Source: Terebella lapidaria (taxonomy: Eukaryota; Annelida; Polychaeta; Terebellida; Terebellidae). Taken from it: a stretch of 64,000 bases of DNA. A program made the position numbers and the translations under genes. The DNA lies in contig OX424559.1 of the NCBI GenBank assembly GCA_949152475.1, positions 21,173,809 to 21,237,808 on the forward strand, read 5' to 3'. Shown here one piece after another: positions 34,736 through 46,577 of this stretch (position 1 is the first letter of the stretch; each line of letters begins with the position of its first letter). The notes below the pieces were generated by a model. It searched no databases, had not been told where the DNA came from, and saw only the letters and a list, made by a program, of their open reading frames with translations.

Positions 34736-36009
34736 AAAGATGATAATAAGCGACATATTAGCCATTTTGTTCTCTGACCTTGAAAATGAGATCAAAGGTC
34801 AAATTCTAGATCACCAAAATATTCAGCATACATCATTTCTTATATGTTCACTATGGACCCCTAAGCTGTAAATTTGATAATAAGCGAGATATAAGCCATT
34901 TTGTATTCTGACCTTGAAAATAAAATGACTAACCTTGAAATTTAGGTCAAGGGTCAAATTTAAGGTCACTAGAATATTCAGCATATATCATTTCCTATAT
35001 GTTCACAATTGATTTCTAAGCTGCAAAGTCGCTAATAAGCAAGATATTGGCCATTTTGTCCTGTGACCTTGAAAATGAGGTCAAAGGTCAAATTCAAGGT
35101 CACGAGAATATTCAGCATATATCATTTCCTATATGTTCACAATTGATTCCTAAGCCGTAAAGTCGATAATAAGCGAGATATTAGCAATTTTGTCCTGTGA
35201 CCTTGGAAAAGAGGTCAAAGGTCAAATTCAAGGTCACGAGAATATTCAGCATATATCATTTCCTATATGTCCACAATTGATTCCTAGTCTCTAATCTCAA
35301 TATTAAGTGAGATATTAGGCTTAATGTGTCCCATTATAAAGCATCGAGAATTTAACATGGGAAAGTCCCATTTGGGACGAGTTTGGGCCCAAAATGGCCC
35401 ACTTCGAGCTATTCAAAGACAACGAAATTTATACATGTCACAGGGGTACATATGCATCAATAAGGAAAAAAGTTACTGAACAGATTATGAGAAAACGATC
35501 GTCAAAATCCAAAATTGGCCATTTTTTGACGAAAACGGTCGTTCTGACCTTGAAACCGAGGTCAGGGGTCAATTTCAAGGTCACGAGAATATTCAGCATA
35601 TATCATTTCCTATATGTCCACAATTGATTCCTAGTCTCTAATCTCAATATTAAGTGAGATATTAGGCTTAATGTGTCCCATTATAAAGCATAGGAGAGTT
35701 TAACATGGGAAAGTCCCATTTGGGCCGAGTTTGGGCCATTTTGGCCCACTTCGAGCGATTCAAGCGTAACGAAACTTATACACGTCATAGGAGAACATAT
35801 GGGGAGTGTTATGTATCAAAAAGAAAAAAAGTTACTGAACAGATTTTGAGAAAATGGCTGCCAAAATCCAAAATCAGGCATTTTTCGTCAAAAACGGCCG
35901 CCATTTTGAAAAAAATTCGAAAATCAGAAAACTAAAAAAAACTTTTCTGCAAATATTTTTAGGTATTTTTGTGCAAAATTTCAGAAAAATTCGACCGTAA
36001 ACTTTAAAG

Positions 36010-36190
36010 ATAAAAATGTGAACGGACGGACGACGGACGGACGGACGGACGGACGGACGGACGACGGACGCAAAACGCCACGGCAATAGGTTATCGGACC
36101 AAAGGTCCGGTAACCTAAAAATGTAGATGGACGACGATGGACGACGACGACGACGGACGACGGACGCAATGCCACGGCAATAGGTTATCG
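36010..36190. repeat. GGAC/GACGAC simple repeats at the array end
   Basis: CGGACGGACGGACGG tracts at about 36022-36070 and GACGACGACGACGG at about 36128-36166, each followed by CGCCACGGCAATAGGTTATC or a close variant. The element terminus thus appears twice. Confidence 0.8.
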
Positions 36191-36214
36191 GACCAAAGGG
36201 CCGGTAACCTAAAA

Positions 36215-37434
36215 AGTGGGTTAGTGACCTAGCAATGTATGTACATAATGCTATGAATGTGCATAGATCATATCATAATGTATAATGTAAACATCATGTA
36301 TCGAGATATCTGATATGTACTTGCTTGCGGTTGACACCGGATCTATATCATAAGGTACTCTTCTGTATTATGGGCCGCTGACTTTACATAAACAAAAGCT
36401 TAAATCAATCAATTTCAAGGATCAGCAAAGTATCCATCGTGTATGATTTCTATGTGCTCATCACGAAGATACAAGCTCTATTTGCATTTGTTTGTGCTCA
36501 TTTGTGGTCTACATTTAAGGCGACCGAAGGGGAACTCTTTTCACACAGGTGCAAAATGATCTAAAATTTTATACTGATGGAGCAACATCTGAGAGTAAGT
36601 CACAGTTAATGCTTAGTACACAGTTTATATATAGTACACATTTAACACATGGTACACAAATAATATGCTTGTAATATTCGTCTGAGAAGTGAAGTTAAAG
36701 CATGCACATAGGTCCGGATATACCAACTGATTTGAGCACTGAAAACGTTATGTAATGGATATAAAAATCCCATATAATAAATTCAAATATGTACATTCAC
36801 TATACCGTGGATTTGGTGTACCTATATACAACAAATAAGAAGAAAAAACATCTTGTCCTATGCAACTATGCAATCAAAGAGTCAAATTGGGTGGAGTGCT
36901 CAGTGAACAAGCAAATTAGCAATGTTTTTCATCAACTGCTCCAATCGACCTGATGATAGTGCAATTCGCGAAACAAACGCTATGTGATTTGCTATGTGAC
37001 ATTTTTTTTTATATATTTTCAATTTATTAGATTATGTTGCTAAGGATAAATATCAAAATTGTTTTTTTTTTCAATAAGAATAGATCCCACACTATAATTT
37101 GTTCATGTTTTAACAACAGCTAAAACAATCACATAATACATTTACAACATAGCACAAATTGCTACTTTTGTGAGATGAGGGGTAGATATTCAGTGGCAAC
37201 CACGGTGACAAAAAAAATCAATCAATTGTATCACAAACAGTAAGCTGCATTCAACATGGCAAGCTCTAATTATGGCTTTAATTCATTATGTGTGGCATCT
37301 ATATTATTCCAGTCTGGTAATAAAACCACTGTTCATGTTTGCAATTTGTACACATATCCCTATTCTCACGAAGCACACAATTCCACACAAGCATCCAGCA
37401 CATTGTGGTGCTGCCATTGATATAGGCGGTCATG
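36215..37434. other. Intergenic or 3' flank, nothing recognised
   Basis: AT-rich sequence between the repeat array and the last hexokinase exon. No domain, tRNA or repeat boundary is supported. It may include the hexokinase 3' UTR (minus strand). Confidence 0.4.
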
Positions 37435-37527
37435 TTAATTTTCTCCTGATGTGCAGTTTCGTTGAGAGACGGCAGCCACCAGCGCGGCTCCTTTTCCGCT
37501 TCCGTCCTCGGACAACATCAGTTTGAA
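37435..37527 (-). CDS. HK: Hexokinase last exon (adenosine-binding motif)
   Basis: 93 nt, 30 residues and [23 protein letters not shown] then [10 protein letters not shown]. Acceptor TGTTGACAG. Normal family C-terminus length. Confidence 0.87.
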   Translation of the reverse strand, partial: FKLMLSEDGSGKGAALVAAVSQRNCTSGEN

Positions 37528-40500
37528 CTGTCAACAGCAAGTGAAACACGGTTACTCACATAGTAACAAAACCACACATCACATCATTCTGTGCAAAACA
37601 AGATAGGCGACTTTTACAACATGCCAGCTCCAGTAATTTTGTTGATAATCTAAAGCATGGAAGAATGATGTCTTACAAGAAAAGGTAAAGTTATCTAGAG
37701 AAAAAATATGGTTTTTCTGTTGGTTGTCAGAATTATGGGCTTTTTGTTCATCGCTCAACATGCCCAAGACAATATTGTTTCTGATCTAACTCTGATCTTG
37801 CACATTGGATAACCATAGTAACATGAGATTGATCAAATTTTTCACTATATGATATACAATTATCATCTGTCAATGATCATTTGAATACAATCCTCTGTGG
37901 AGTAGTTCGGGTGAACCCATAAATATTAGACTTTGTCAACGGTGTATAACAAGTTAAAGTATATCCAGATGAGTGCTAAGGCAACAAAACATGAGAACTG
38001 AAACCCTGTACTGCCATCTTCTGACCATTTAATTCCACAATGAAACATCAAATACAGCTGATGTATCAGCATCATTAATTTAACACGTAAGCACAGACAG
38101 GCAAGAGAGAGCCGAGGCATGTGAGAGTGCAAAACAGAGACGTTATACATATATGAAATAACACTCTAAACTACCAACGTGCAACAAGGTGTTCCCAGTG
38201 AATAACCCACGTGTATGAACCATAAAATAGTAGGAGCATTTGTATTATAAAGCTGGGGATCACCTGAAGTCCCGGGTGTATCAGATCCTGTACTTTTCTC
38301 CTGATCAGACTCTGAAAGTGTGGGTAGTAGCGATACAGATCGCCGTCTACTGCTACCGTAATATTTGGTTTGTTGATGCGGTTAATCAATGTTGCAATAC
38401 CTGTAGAAAAATATGTACTGTTATCCAATGCGCCGGTTTTCAGAACTTATTAAAATATATTCTGACATTTACCATCTCTTCACAAGACATAGTCAACTAC
38501 GATGTTAAAGTATAATATTTCACACAGTTGTAATTACACTGCCATCACCAATGAAGTTGAAACTCGTTATAAACACCCCTTCATATCTGTGATATCACAA
38601 CCTCCTCGTCAATAGTTCTGATACAATGACAATTCACCAAATAAATCAGCCAGGTTTCAGACATTCTGTTATGGTTTCTGATGTAAGGTATTGGAATGAA
38701 ATCATCTGGAGTCTAGCGTTTCACCTCCTGAGGTTATCAAGTTCAAACTCAAGGTCACTATTTTGACCGTTATATATTAGTATGACTTGACAAAAGCTTG
38801 AATGAGTAGCTTCTCACTGGTAAGAATGCGAACACGAAGTACATTGACAGACTAAACAAGTGTGCCTACCCGCGGATGCAAGGAACGCTGCTCGTTGAGC
38901 CACGATGGTGCAGATATAGCGGACTCTCTCACAGTCGTCCTCAGTCACGTTGGCCAGATTCAGCTCATCCAACACCTGCCTGGTCTTAGGATACTTTTTT
39001 TCCTTATCCCTGTAACGGGCAATATCATCATATTGCATGACTGTATGGCAGACAATAATATAGCAATGTCTGTACATTGCATGTCTGTATGGCGGGTAAT
39101 CACATCTACATGTATGCATTCGAGATTTACTTACGCTTCGATTTCAAAAACACATTTTGTGGAAAATCCGTCCCTCGTGGCCAGTGCATCAGTAACATTG
39201 CCACCGAAGAGCAGACCTTCTCTGACACAGCGAACTATTTCTTGTCTCGCGATCTCTCCCATATACATTTCAGCTATCATTTTCTCGAAGCTGCAGGATA
39301 AATGATGGTCTGAGAAAAAACTGGGTACATACATAGCTTTACTTAATATTGGATATACTTCCGATGTGCTCTATTAACTTCAATAATCAAATGTATTTCA
39401 GCATAGGTACACTACATATATAAACAATGTGAGTGTTTTCTGCAAAAATATATCGGTCGAGTGTGATCTGGAGGATGTATTCAGGATGCACGAGCATGAA
39501 GTATGAGTGTATTTTGTGTTCATCCTTCATACCAAACGAGACTGATATCTGCGGATAACACACTATCCTCGTTTTGTTTATTACACACAACTGGTCAGAA
39601 TCAATCGAATTTTAGACAGTGGCATTCACATACAAAATGGGCAAATATTAATTAATTTGTAAATAAAAACTAATAATGCACATAAAATTTAAGCATGCAT
39701 GTGATATGGGTAGCAGTGGGAAACTCTTGGTTGCTAGAGTAACTGGATGGGGCGTGGTCAGTGATAACCATTAAGGAGACTCACATTTGTCTACAATACT
39801 GACTTCGCTATGTACATGCATGTAGGTCTTGACTGATTAACCCATATGAGAGCAGGGAATGAATGACTTCAATGAATTTGCAATTGTCTGGAGTACCCCC
39901 ATTGATGTGGCATTTTTCGATGCCTACTATATCATGTATATAGGGTTTTTTTTCCGTTTATTGACACGACATCATTCCTGACTAATCCGTGGCAAACAGT
40001 AGTTTGAGCCTGAGTGATACAGATAGGGTAATATAGGAAATAGGGTGAAAAAGGAAAGATTAAAGCACAATTTTAGTACTAAAGCATTGTGGGTTATGAC
40101 GAGTTTATAGTGTGTGATAAATATTGATAATGTTATTCTTTTTTCAGATAATAAATGAAAAATGTGATAAGTTATCCAACACGACAAAATATGCAAGAAT
40201 TTAGCGCACACTAACTAAATTTATTTGCAAGATTCAGGATTTACTCACAACTGTTTTCCCGGGTTCACTGACAAGCTGTCAATATCTCTGTCAACCTCGG
40301 TTCTGATGAAATCTATGCAGCCGTTATCACCTAATGCTCCCCACTCAGTGTTAATGATCACCTGAATGACGATTCCACATGAAAATATGTTTGTGTAAAC
40401 AAATATCCAGTAATCTTGATACAGGGAAACTTCACATGTCGATCCCTCCCCTAAGTCGAGCTAAGTCCAAAACGATCGCTTTTGCCATTGTAACGATAGT

Positions 40501-43500
40501 CTATAAGTCGACCACCTTTCCATTCTGTATCAGATCGCCAACTTCGGTATCATAAACCAATTAATTGCAATCGTGACCATTGAGATTTGAATGATAACTG
40601 ACAAAGGTGCACAGTCACTACTTGCTGTATGGTAACTCTAGTGGGGCGGATAACGGACAAATATCATTAAACACGTTTACTTTGTGGAAGAAAGCATTAA
40701 AATATGCATACAAAAATTTTAATATAGGCTGATTTCAAATCGATTAGAATACATTTGATCAGACGACTGTAACCTCTTCAAAATCCAAGAAGGCCGCCAT
40801 GAATAAGGTAAATAAAGTTTCTGTCATAACCTCAGTTCTAATTACGCTATAATGATGATTTTTGTGTCTAAATATATGTTTTCGATGGTGACTGATCCAA
40901 TTCTGAGGCTATTTCACCATTTGGCGGCCATTTTGGAAATGTAAATCCATGTAGGCCAAAAAATACCATAAAATTAGCCATAAATGCTCTCAACCTTTGT
41001 GGTTCTTTTTCACAATTTGGTCGTTCAAGAAAACACGATGTTCACTGTTTTCTAATGGGAAATGTTCACTATGGAGATTGGGTTGACCTTAGCAAACATA
41101 GTATCCTAGATCGACTGGACTCAGCTGAACGAACAAGCCACAACTTTCGTTCTAGCCATCCAAGCTTGTCTAGAGACAGTCTGAAGTGACTGGATTTCAG
41201 TTCAGGATGAGCCACAGCCACAACCTGTACTGCCCACAGTTCTGGATCTGGTTGAGCTCTCACCACAATCTACAAGCGTCAACGTTTAGTTAGATCGGCT
41301 AATTCTACTGGCAGGTCTGTCCCCAAAGGCCTAAATCAGGTCATGTTTGGAACCTTCACCGTAGTAGTCTTTTGGTCCAGGTAGCCATTTCACTAAGATA
41401 CCGAGCTCATCATTGCATGTCAACCATGGAATAAAAACAGAAGGGTACTGTGACAACACATTGTTAACAATGGTTGAAATTACTATTTCTAGAGATGGAA
41501 ATTTTAGTTGAATAAAAAATCAAGAAACGCTCGTTATATAAAAAGGAATCTCCAACCTAATGAGGACTTGGTTGGTAAGATCATCCTAATGCAACAGGCC
41601 CCTAGAGTGTTCTCCAGACCAATACCAAAACCGGAGGTGGGACCACTAGTACACCTCATTAGGTGACAGAATCCTGGACTCTGCAAATCCGTCGCTACCA
41701 TTTGTACGCTTCTCTTGGTCAGAAGGGATATTCAGCGTTTATGGTTTGGTAGAAGAAAATCACCCCACCAGAACAACCTCAAGCCTGGAATGCTTGTTCA
41801 ATGGTTTGATGGGTCTCTGGAATATTATCACCTCGACAAGCAGGTATGCACTCTGGAGGCAGATGTGTGAATGATGATATCTCATCCATGCCCATGCCAA
41901 GTCTTTGAGCATTCTGATCTTGCTCTCAGAGTCAGATCTCAAGGACTTGGAGGCTAAACCCATACGAGTGCAGCTACTTCCAAATATGTTGGACTGGGAG
42001 TGTAGATTTCGTAGCAGCAAGGTCGCTCATCTTGCCCTGGAGGACTTCAACCTGAACCCCACCGTCCAGATCCCAGGAACTGATCTAGCCAAGACGAAGC
42101 ATTTCCTATCATTGGTAAACAAGTCTCTTGGCCAGATTTTTACGTAAAGGAATCGCAGATGGAGTGGTAAGTTCCTTGAGTCAACTTCCAAGCTTTTGGA
42201 AGCTTTCCTGAACCAAGCCAGGGTTGACGTTAGTTTTTGGGGCTCAATTCGGACGTCCTCTCTAAGGCTGGGCAAGCCATGTCACTGGAGGCCAAACTCA
42301 GCCTGGCAAAGTTAGGTGAACGCCATGTTGCCGTCTCCAATTTCCACTGACCAATTCAAGACACCATCCCAAAAAGGACGAACATCCCAAAAAATCTTGT
42401 CAGGGACGTACACCTCGAAGTACAACCCAAGCTGAATGAGTTCAAGGGCATGAAAGCGGCTCTGGCGTCTCGCCAGATGTCTCGATGTTTGTGTGCTTCA
42501 GATGCTCCTGTGGCCCTTACATAAGGATTTATCTCCAGTGGAGCTTGTCTTCAGCCTTACTCACATGTTTTGGGTACATAATCTCAGGATAAATTTCTAA
42601 CGGCGATCCTCCAGAAATGTCACAACATCCGATTCAGTCAGACTCCTGCCCTCTCCCCTTCCTTGATAGCATTCGCCTCCCACTCTCCAGGCACTGCAAT
42701 ATTTCAGATGCTCGATCACCTTATCATTGGGATGTTGATGAGCAGGCCACTGGGGTTGTGCCTAGGATATCCCTGGCTCCGCAGTCGGCTGTTTGTGGTT
42801 CCAAAGCTGACTGTCAGTTGGCGGTTGATCAAATACCTTAGCCGTTTCTCCCAGTTATTGATCAAGGAACGATTCCCTATGGAGTGTCCCCAATTACTTC
42901 TGGTGTCTCTCTATGGGGCGATTGGAGGATGTCAATCGATTTGAAGGATGTATACTCCAAAATTCAGTCCATCCATCCTCGAGGTGCTACCGACGGTCCC
43001 GAGCTCTTTCTTTCGATTCGTCCACACTCCATATACCTATTCACATGTGTCTTCCATCTGCTTTCTACCTGGTCTCATATTTACAGTATTCGTTTATCGA
43101 GGTATTTGGATGACTGGCTGATTACAGTTTCCAACCAGCAGACTATTTAATCCCACACACAGTGACTAGTCCATCTGGATCAGACAATCTGGGTGATTTC
43201 CAACCTGCTGAAGTCTGATTGTGCGTATTGAGCTATCATGCACTCAACATAGGCCTGTTTGGACGAAGTTCTAAGATTTTTGTGGATCATTTGCTGTGTG
43301 ATTCTCATATGTAAAGTCATGTTAACCCAATTATAGCAGTTTTATGTTATTTTACTGACCATATTTGATTTTCGTTCCTAAGTTGGCCGCCAAATGGTAA
43401 AATAACATATGAATCAGATTCGTCACCATCGAAAACATATATATAGAATAAAAATTCATCTTCATAGCGTCATTAGAATCAAAGTTATGATATAAACCTG

Positions 43501-45062
43501 ATTTACGTCGGTCATGGCGGCCATCTTGAATTTTGAAGAAGTTACAGGTGTCGGATCAATTGTATCCTAATCGATATGAAATCAGTATGCCCTGAAACCT
43601 CTATATGCAAATTTTCATGCTTTCTTCCAAACAGTAAACATCTTTTCCGTTATCCGCCCCACTACTGAGGGAATTGTATCAGCCTTTCTTCAAAACACAA
43701 TGGCAGAGTCATCATGCTTGCATCTTTAGGATTTTCTGTGTGATTATCTCATTGTCCTGATTTGCTTCATGATATCACACACAAGTACCATGAACCCTTC
43801 TCAATATTCCAGAGCCTCCAATCAAAAGATAATGTGTATAAAGTGTAAAAAGTGCATCATATATCAATTATAAATGAAAGGGAGGTTTTAGCTTGTTTAA
43901 GAACAGTATTTATTTCATACCTACCTCTATAAAAACACTGAGTAACATCCTCTTGACAACATAAAAACAGAGGCTTAAATCTCACAAATTCTCAGAAATT
44001 GTGGTGACATTAACCTTTAACTTTTTTGAAAAAAAAAACCCTACGATTCTATGCAGCGATATTTTACATCACTGATCACATGACCCCATACCGCCACTAT
44101 TTTGCCTAGGTAAGGCGGGGAGGCGAGAGGGTAATTTTATTGTTTCTTATTGAGGTAGATGTGTAATAAATACTGGTTTTAAACATGTCAAAACTTCCCC
44201 TTTATCATGTTTATGTACACTTCTTCTACCTCTACAATGAACAATTTTTGGGTCATTCTTGGAAGTTTTGAGAAACCGTTGATAAAGGAAAATATAAACC
44301 CATAGAGACCTCAATCAATATATGAAGAAATCCCTTCAAGACATGAAGAAATGTGGAACATTCTTACCCATATAGAATACCACGAATACGTACCGGGTCG
44401 TTATTGTCCTGGTCCAAGGTTCCAACTCTCTCAAGCTTCTCCAGGTAACATGCATTGGTTCCAGTCCCTAAAGGTCAGTGAAACATTTAGTGATTCTCAA
44501 ATGTATATACACATTCGTCTCTGAATATGTGCTCATATGTTTGGAACAGGATAACTTTCGCAAAAACACTTAATGTTATTTGCTTGATCATTTGTTGTAC
44601 GAGATTGTTCCTGAGAAATAAAATAACCCAAACATGAGAAAGGCAAACATGAGATCCTTACCCAGAATGACTCCGATTTCGGTGTTGTGGTCGAGGAATG
44701 CACAGGACATGAGACATCCGACTGTGTCGTTTAAAATAGCTACACACTCTACATCCAGTCTCTACAATGACGAAGGCCAAAATGTAAGAATATGGCATCA
44801 GTAGTAAGTTTTTTCGTGCACAACAAGATGCTTTCAACCGCTGACTCACCTTGCGTGTGATGGCCTCGTTCAGCATTTTGACAACATCCTGTCCCACGAC
44901 CCCATCGCACGTGAAGCCCTTTTCCCACGTGACCAGTCGGCCGGAGTTCAGACCCTCTTGCTTCAGTGTGAAGCCGAATGAGAGGCTGAGAGGCAACCGC
45001 CTGCCCATCAGTCTCTGGCTCTGCATAAAGTCCTCAATACAGTTGGCTATGTGGTCAAACAG
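37435..45062 (-). CDS. HK: Hexokinase-like gene, 8 exons seen, 5' part missing
   Basis: The minus-strand exons are 45062-44850, 44761-44662, 44467-44394, 40361-40249, 39290-39135, 39009-38870, 38400-38264 and 37527-37435 (stop TAA). All junctions are GT/AG and phases match (0,1,0,2,2,1,0). The total is 1026 nt, 341 residues, corresponding to roughly residue 120 to the end of a single-unit hexokinase of about 450-480 residues. Hexokinases phosphorylate hexoses with ATP in the cytosol. Conserved parts are LNDTVG with the catalytic Asp, [32 protein letters not shown] and the ATP-site [11 protein letters not shown]. Unusual are SFGFT in place of SFP, TWEKGF in place of TWTKGF, and DSLSVNPGK in place of DExSxNPGK. 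All three places contact glucose in known enzymes. The N-terminal phosphate-binding exon(s) (LDLGGTN) were not found in the window. The gene may be intact but its 5' end is unresolved. Confidence 0.88.
38264..38400 (-). CDS. HK: Hexokinase exon g
   Basis: 137 nt: [20 protein letters not shown] then [15 protein letters not shown]. The VDG block is part of the large-domain nucleotide site. Acceptor TTCTACAG, donor GTGATC. Confidence 0.87.
38870..39009 (-). CDS. HK: Hexokinase exon f
   Basis: 140 nt: [20 protein letters not shown] then [27 protein letters not shown]. Acceptor CCGTTACAG, donor GTAGGC, ends in phase 1. Confidence 0.84.
39135..39290 (-). CDS. HK: Hexokinase exon e
   Basis: 156 nt: [46 protein letters not shown]. 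Acceptor ATCCTGCAG, donor GTAAGT. Confidence 0.87.
40249..40361 (-). CDS. HK: Hexokinase exon d ([10 protein letters not shown])
   Basis: 113 nt, ends in phase 2: [20 protein letters not shown] then [12 protein letters not shown]. The Glu that contacts glucose in TEWGA is kept. The later Glu of the DExSxNPG block is Ser. Confidence 0.87.
40638..43664 (+). mobile_element. Retroelement fossil with long inverted terminal repeats, DIRS-like
   Basis: This lies in the 4-kb hexokinase intron, antisense to the gene. About 290-bp arms (40638-40931 and 43375-43664) are inverted copies, from AGTGGGGCGGATAACGG inward to TATATGTTTTCGATGGTGAC and ACCATTTGGCGGCCA. The interior encodes a frame-shifted reverse transcriptase of DIRS style: [20 protein letters not shown] near 42780-42850, [13 protein letters not shown] near 42930-42970, and [12 protein letters not shown] at about 43097-43135. 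No tyrosine recombinase was recognised. Inverted terminal repeats are a known trait of DIRS elements, so the arms and RT fit together, but the assignment is an inference. Confidence 0.62.
44394..44467 (-). CDS. HK: Hexokinase exon c (GTGTNACY)
   Basis: 74 nt: [20 protein letters not shown] then DNNDP. Acceptor CCTTTAG, donor GTACGT, ends in phase 0 before the 4-kb intron that holds a retroelement. Confidence 0.86.
44662..44761 (-). CDS. HK: Hexokinase exon b (catalytic Asp)
   Basis: 100 nt, ends in phase 1: [20 protein letters not shown] then [13 protein letters not shown] holds the general-base Asp and a glucose-binding Asn. Confidence 0.88.
44850..45062 (-). CDS. HK: Hexokinase exon a (small-domain/glucose-loop part)
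   Basis: 213 nt, phase 0 at both ends: [61 protein letters not shown]. Acceptor CTTCTACAG, donor GTGAGT. Confidence 0.87.
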
Positions 45063-46577
45063 CTGTAGAAGACAAGGATAGGTCTACAGTTAGTGTTGTA
45101 GTAGGATAGTTGGATCAATGCTATTTCTTGTTGGTTTTCAGATCAAAGTTAATAGAAGTTTCAAAAGCTGTTCAAATACAATAAGAGTAAATGCATGGAA
45201 AAAGACCAGAGATAGGCAACCTTTCTGTATACTAAAATCAGCTTTAGTGGTGTTATCTGGATGAGCATTTTGGCACATGGATTAGAGATAAGGATCAACT
45301 GCAGGTTTAGTGGAGTGAGTGGCGCAGTGTGGAGTGAGTGGCGCAGTGGATAAGGCGTCGGACTCGTAATCCAAAGATCATGGGTTCGAGTCTCGAGCTG
45401 GACTGCTGTGCTATTTCACTAGTGTCCTTAGGCAAGGCATTTACCACTAATGTGTCTATCTTCACCCAGGATTAAATGGGTACCGGTTGATAATGGGTGT
45501 TGTATAGAGCGCTTTGAGTGTGGCTGCTCCAAGTACAATTACTCAGACTGGGGTTAAAGTGTAAAGCACCTTTGAAAGCGGATTTAGTTCGGCTGAAAAG
45601 AGCGCTATATCAAATCTGATAACTTTAACTTTTAACTTTAACTTTATATACATCAGCATGCCACAGTCTGAGTCAGTCACGGTAATGCTTGGTTTTATGA
45701 TTATTATGTAGATCTTCTAATTTGACTCAGACACACACAACTCAAGTTATTGCTGGTTATACTGAATCCTATTGTGGTAAAAGTATAGTATAATTGTGTT
45801 AAAGTATAAGTGTAATTCACCCAGATAGCGTTAGCATGTACTCAGTTCCTAATTGGTGACACAGTGACTGAATTGTGAACATGCCAACGCTATGTATTGA
45901 AACTATACTATATTTGTAACACAACATAAGTCAGTATGAACAGACAAAAAATTTGAGTTGTGTGTACATGGGCCAAAATAGACTTCATTGCCTAAAGGCG
46001 TTTTCAATTTGCTAAGGGCAGTTTAAGCAGTTATGTTATTGACGACGTTGATACCCCCCAAAGAGATATCTGTCTAGTGCGACAAGTATGAAACAGATGC
46101 TCTGTGAATCATTATTTCCAAGATATCAAATAAAACAAAAAATGTTGAATTATATAAAAACGTTCAAATCCATCCCTCATACCCCTGAGGTATGTTTGGC
46201 CAGATCGACGAGACGAAAATAATGTCCGTTTCAGTCTACTACACACCATTTCCGAAATATGGATGACAATAAAAAAGCTGACTCAGTAAAAAAAATGTCA
46301 AGGTCAAAGTTCATCCCTAGCATCCCTTAGACATGTTTGTCTAGGGTGAGAAGTCTAAAAAATAATACCTTATGATGCACCGTTTCCGAGATATGCAGGG
46401 AGCCTAAAAATGACTCTTCGAGTAAAAAAAAACCATCGAACCTTGGGTCGAAGGTCATTTGACGGATGGGCCTGAAAATAAACAAGCTTCTTCCCTGGTG
46501 GTATAAGGACTCCCACGCAGAAAGGTGCCCGCTTTATCGACAACTTAAGTCCGTTCTACCTGCAAGACAGATAAGTA
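45063..46577. other. Upstream flank or intron of hexokinase
   Basis: Apart from the SINE, no exon was recognised, and in particular no LDLGGTN block. At 46180-46470 there are two loosely repeated segments around ACACCATTTCCGAAATATGG and GCACCGTTTCCGAGATATGC, probably a dispersed repeat. Confidence 0.4.
45310..45648 (+). mobile_element. tRNA-derived SINE with duplicated head
   Basis: The tRNA-like head has an A box (GTGGCGCAGTGGATAAG, 45339-45355) and a B box (GGTTCGAGTC, 45383-45392). The first about 19 bases (TGGAGTGAGTGGCGCAGTG) occur twice in tandem. A conserved-looking core follows (CCTTAGGCAAGGCATTTACC, ATTAAATGGGTACC, TATAGAGCGCTTTGAGTGTG), then a tail of TTTAAC repeats (about 45619-45648). 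It lies upstream of the hexokinase exons. Confidence 0.78.

Larger units (their letters stand above)
32200..36190. repeat. Array of AAGGTCA-module repeats with GGTTACCGGAC termini
   Basis: This consists of repeated modules of about 110-150 bp. Each holds TGACCTTGAAAATGAGGTCA, AAGGTCAAATTCAAGGTCA, CATTTCCTATATGT, CACAATTGATTCCTA and TAAGCGAGATATTAGCC. Longer units close with CCCATTATAAAGCATAG, AGTCCCATTTGGG, CGACGAAAACGGCCG and a GCAAAATTTCA end. Two left boundaries (near 32205 and 33925) share AAAAATTAGCCCAA(A/G)GGCTAA then GGTTACCGGACAATATAC. The right ends at 36084-36115 and 36178-36212 carry the hairpin AGGTTATCGGACC/GGTCCGGTAACCT. The array therefore looks like two or more elements in tandem. 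Six AGGTCA direct repeats with one-base spacing are listed in the findings. Confidence 0.85.

Noticed and set aside
35874..36175. Minus-strand frames rich in Arg-Pro-Ser
   Set aside because: They are translations of GGAC/GACGAC simple repeats.
45328..45400. Functional tRNA gene
   Set aside because: The head is duplicated and followed by a SINE core and a TTTAAC tail.
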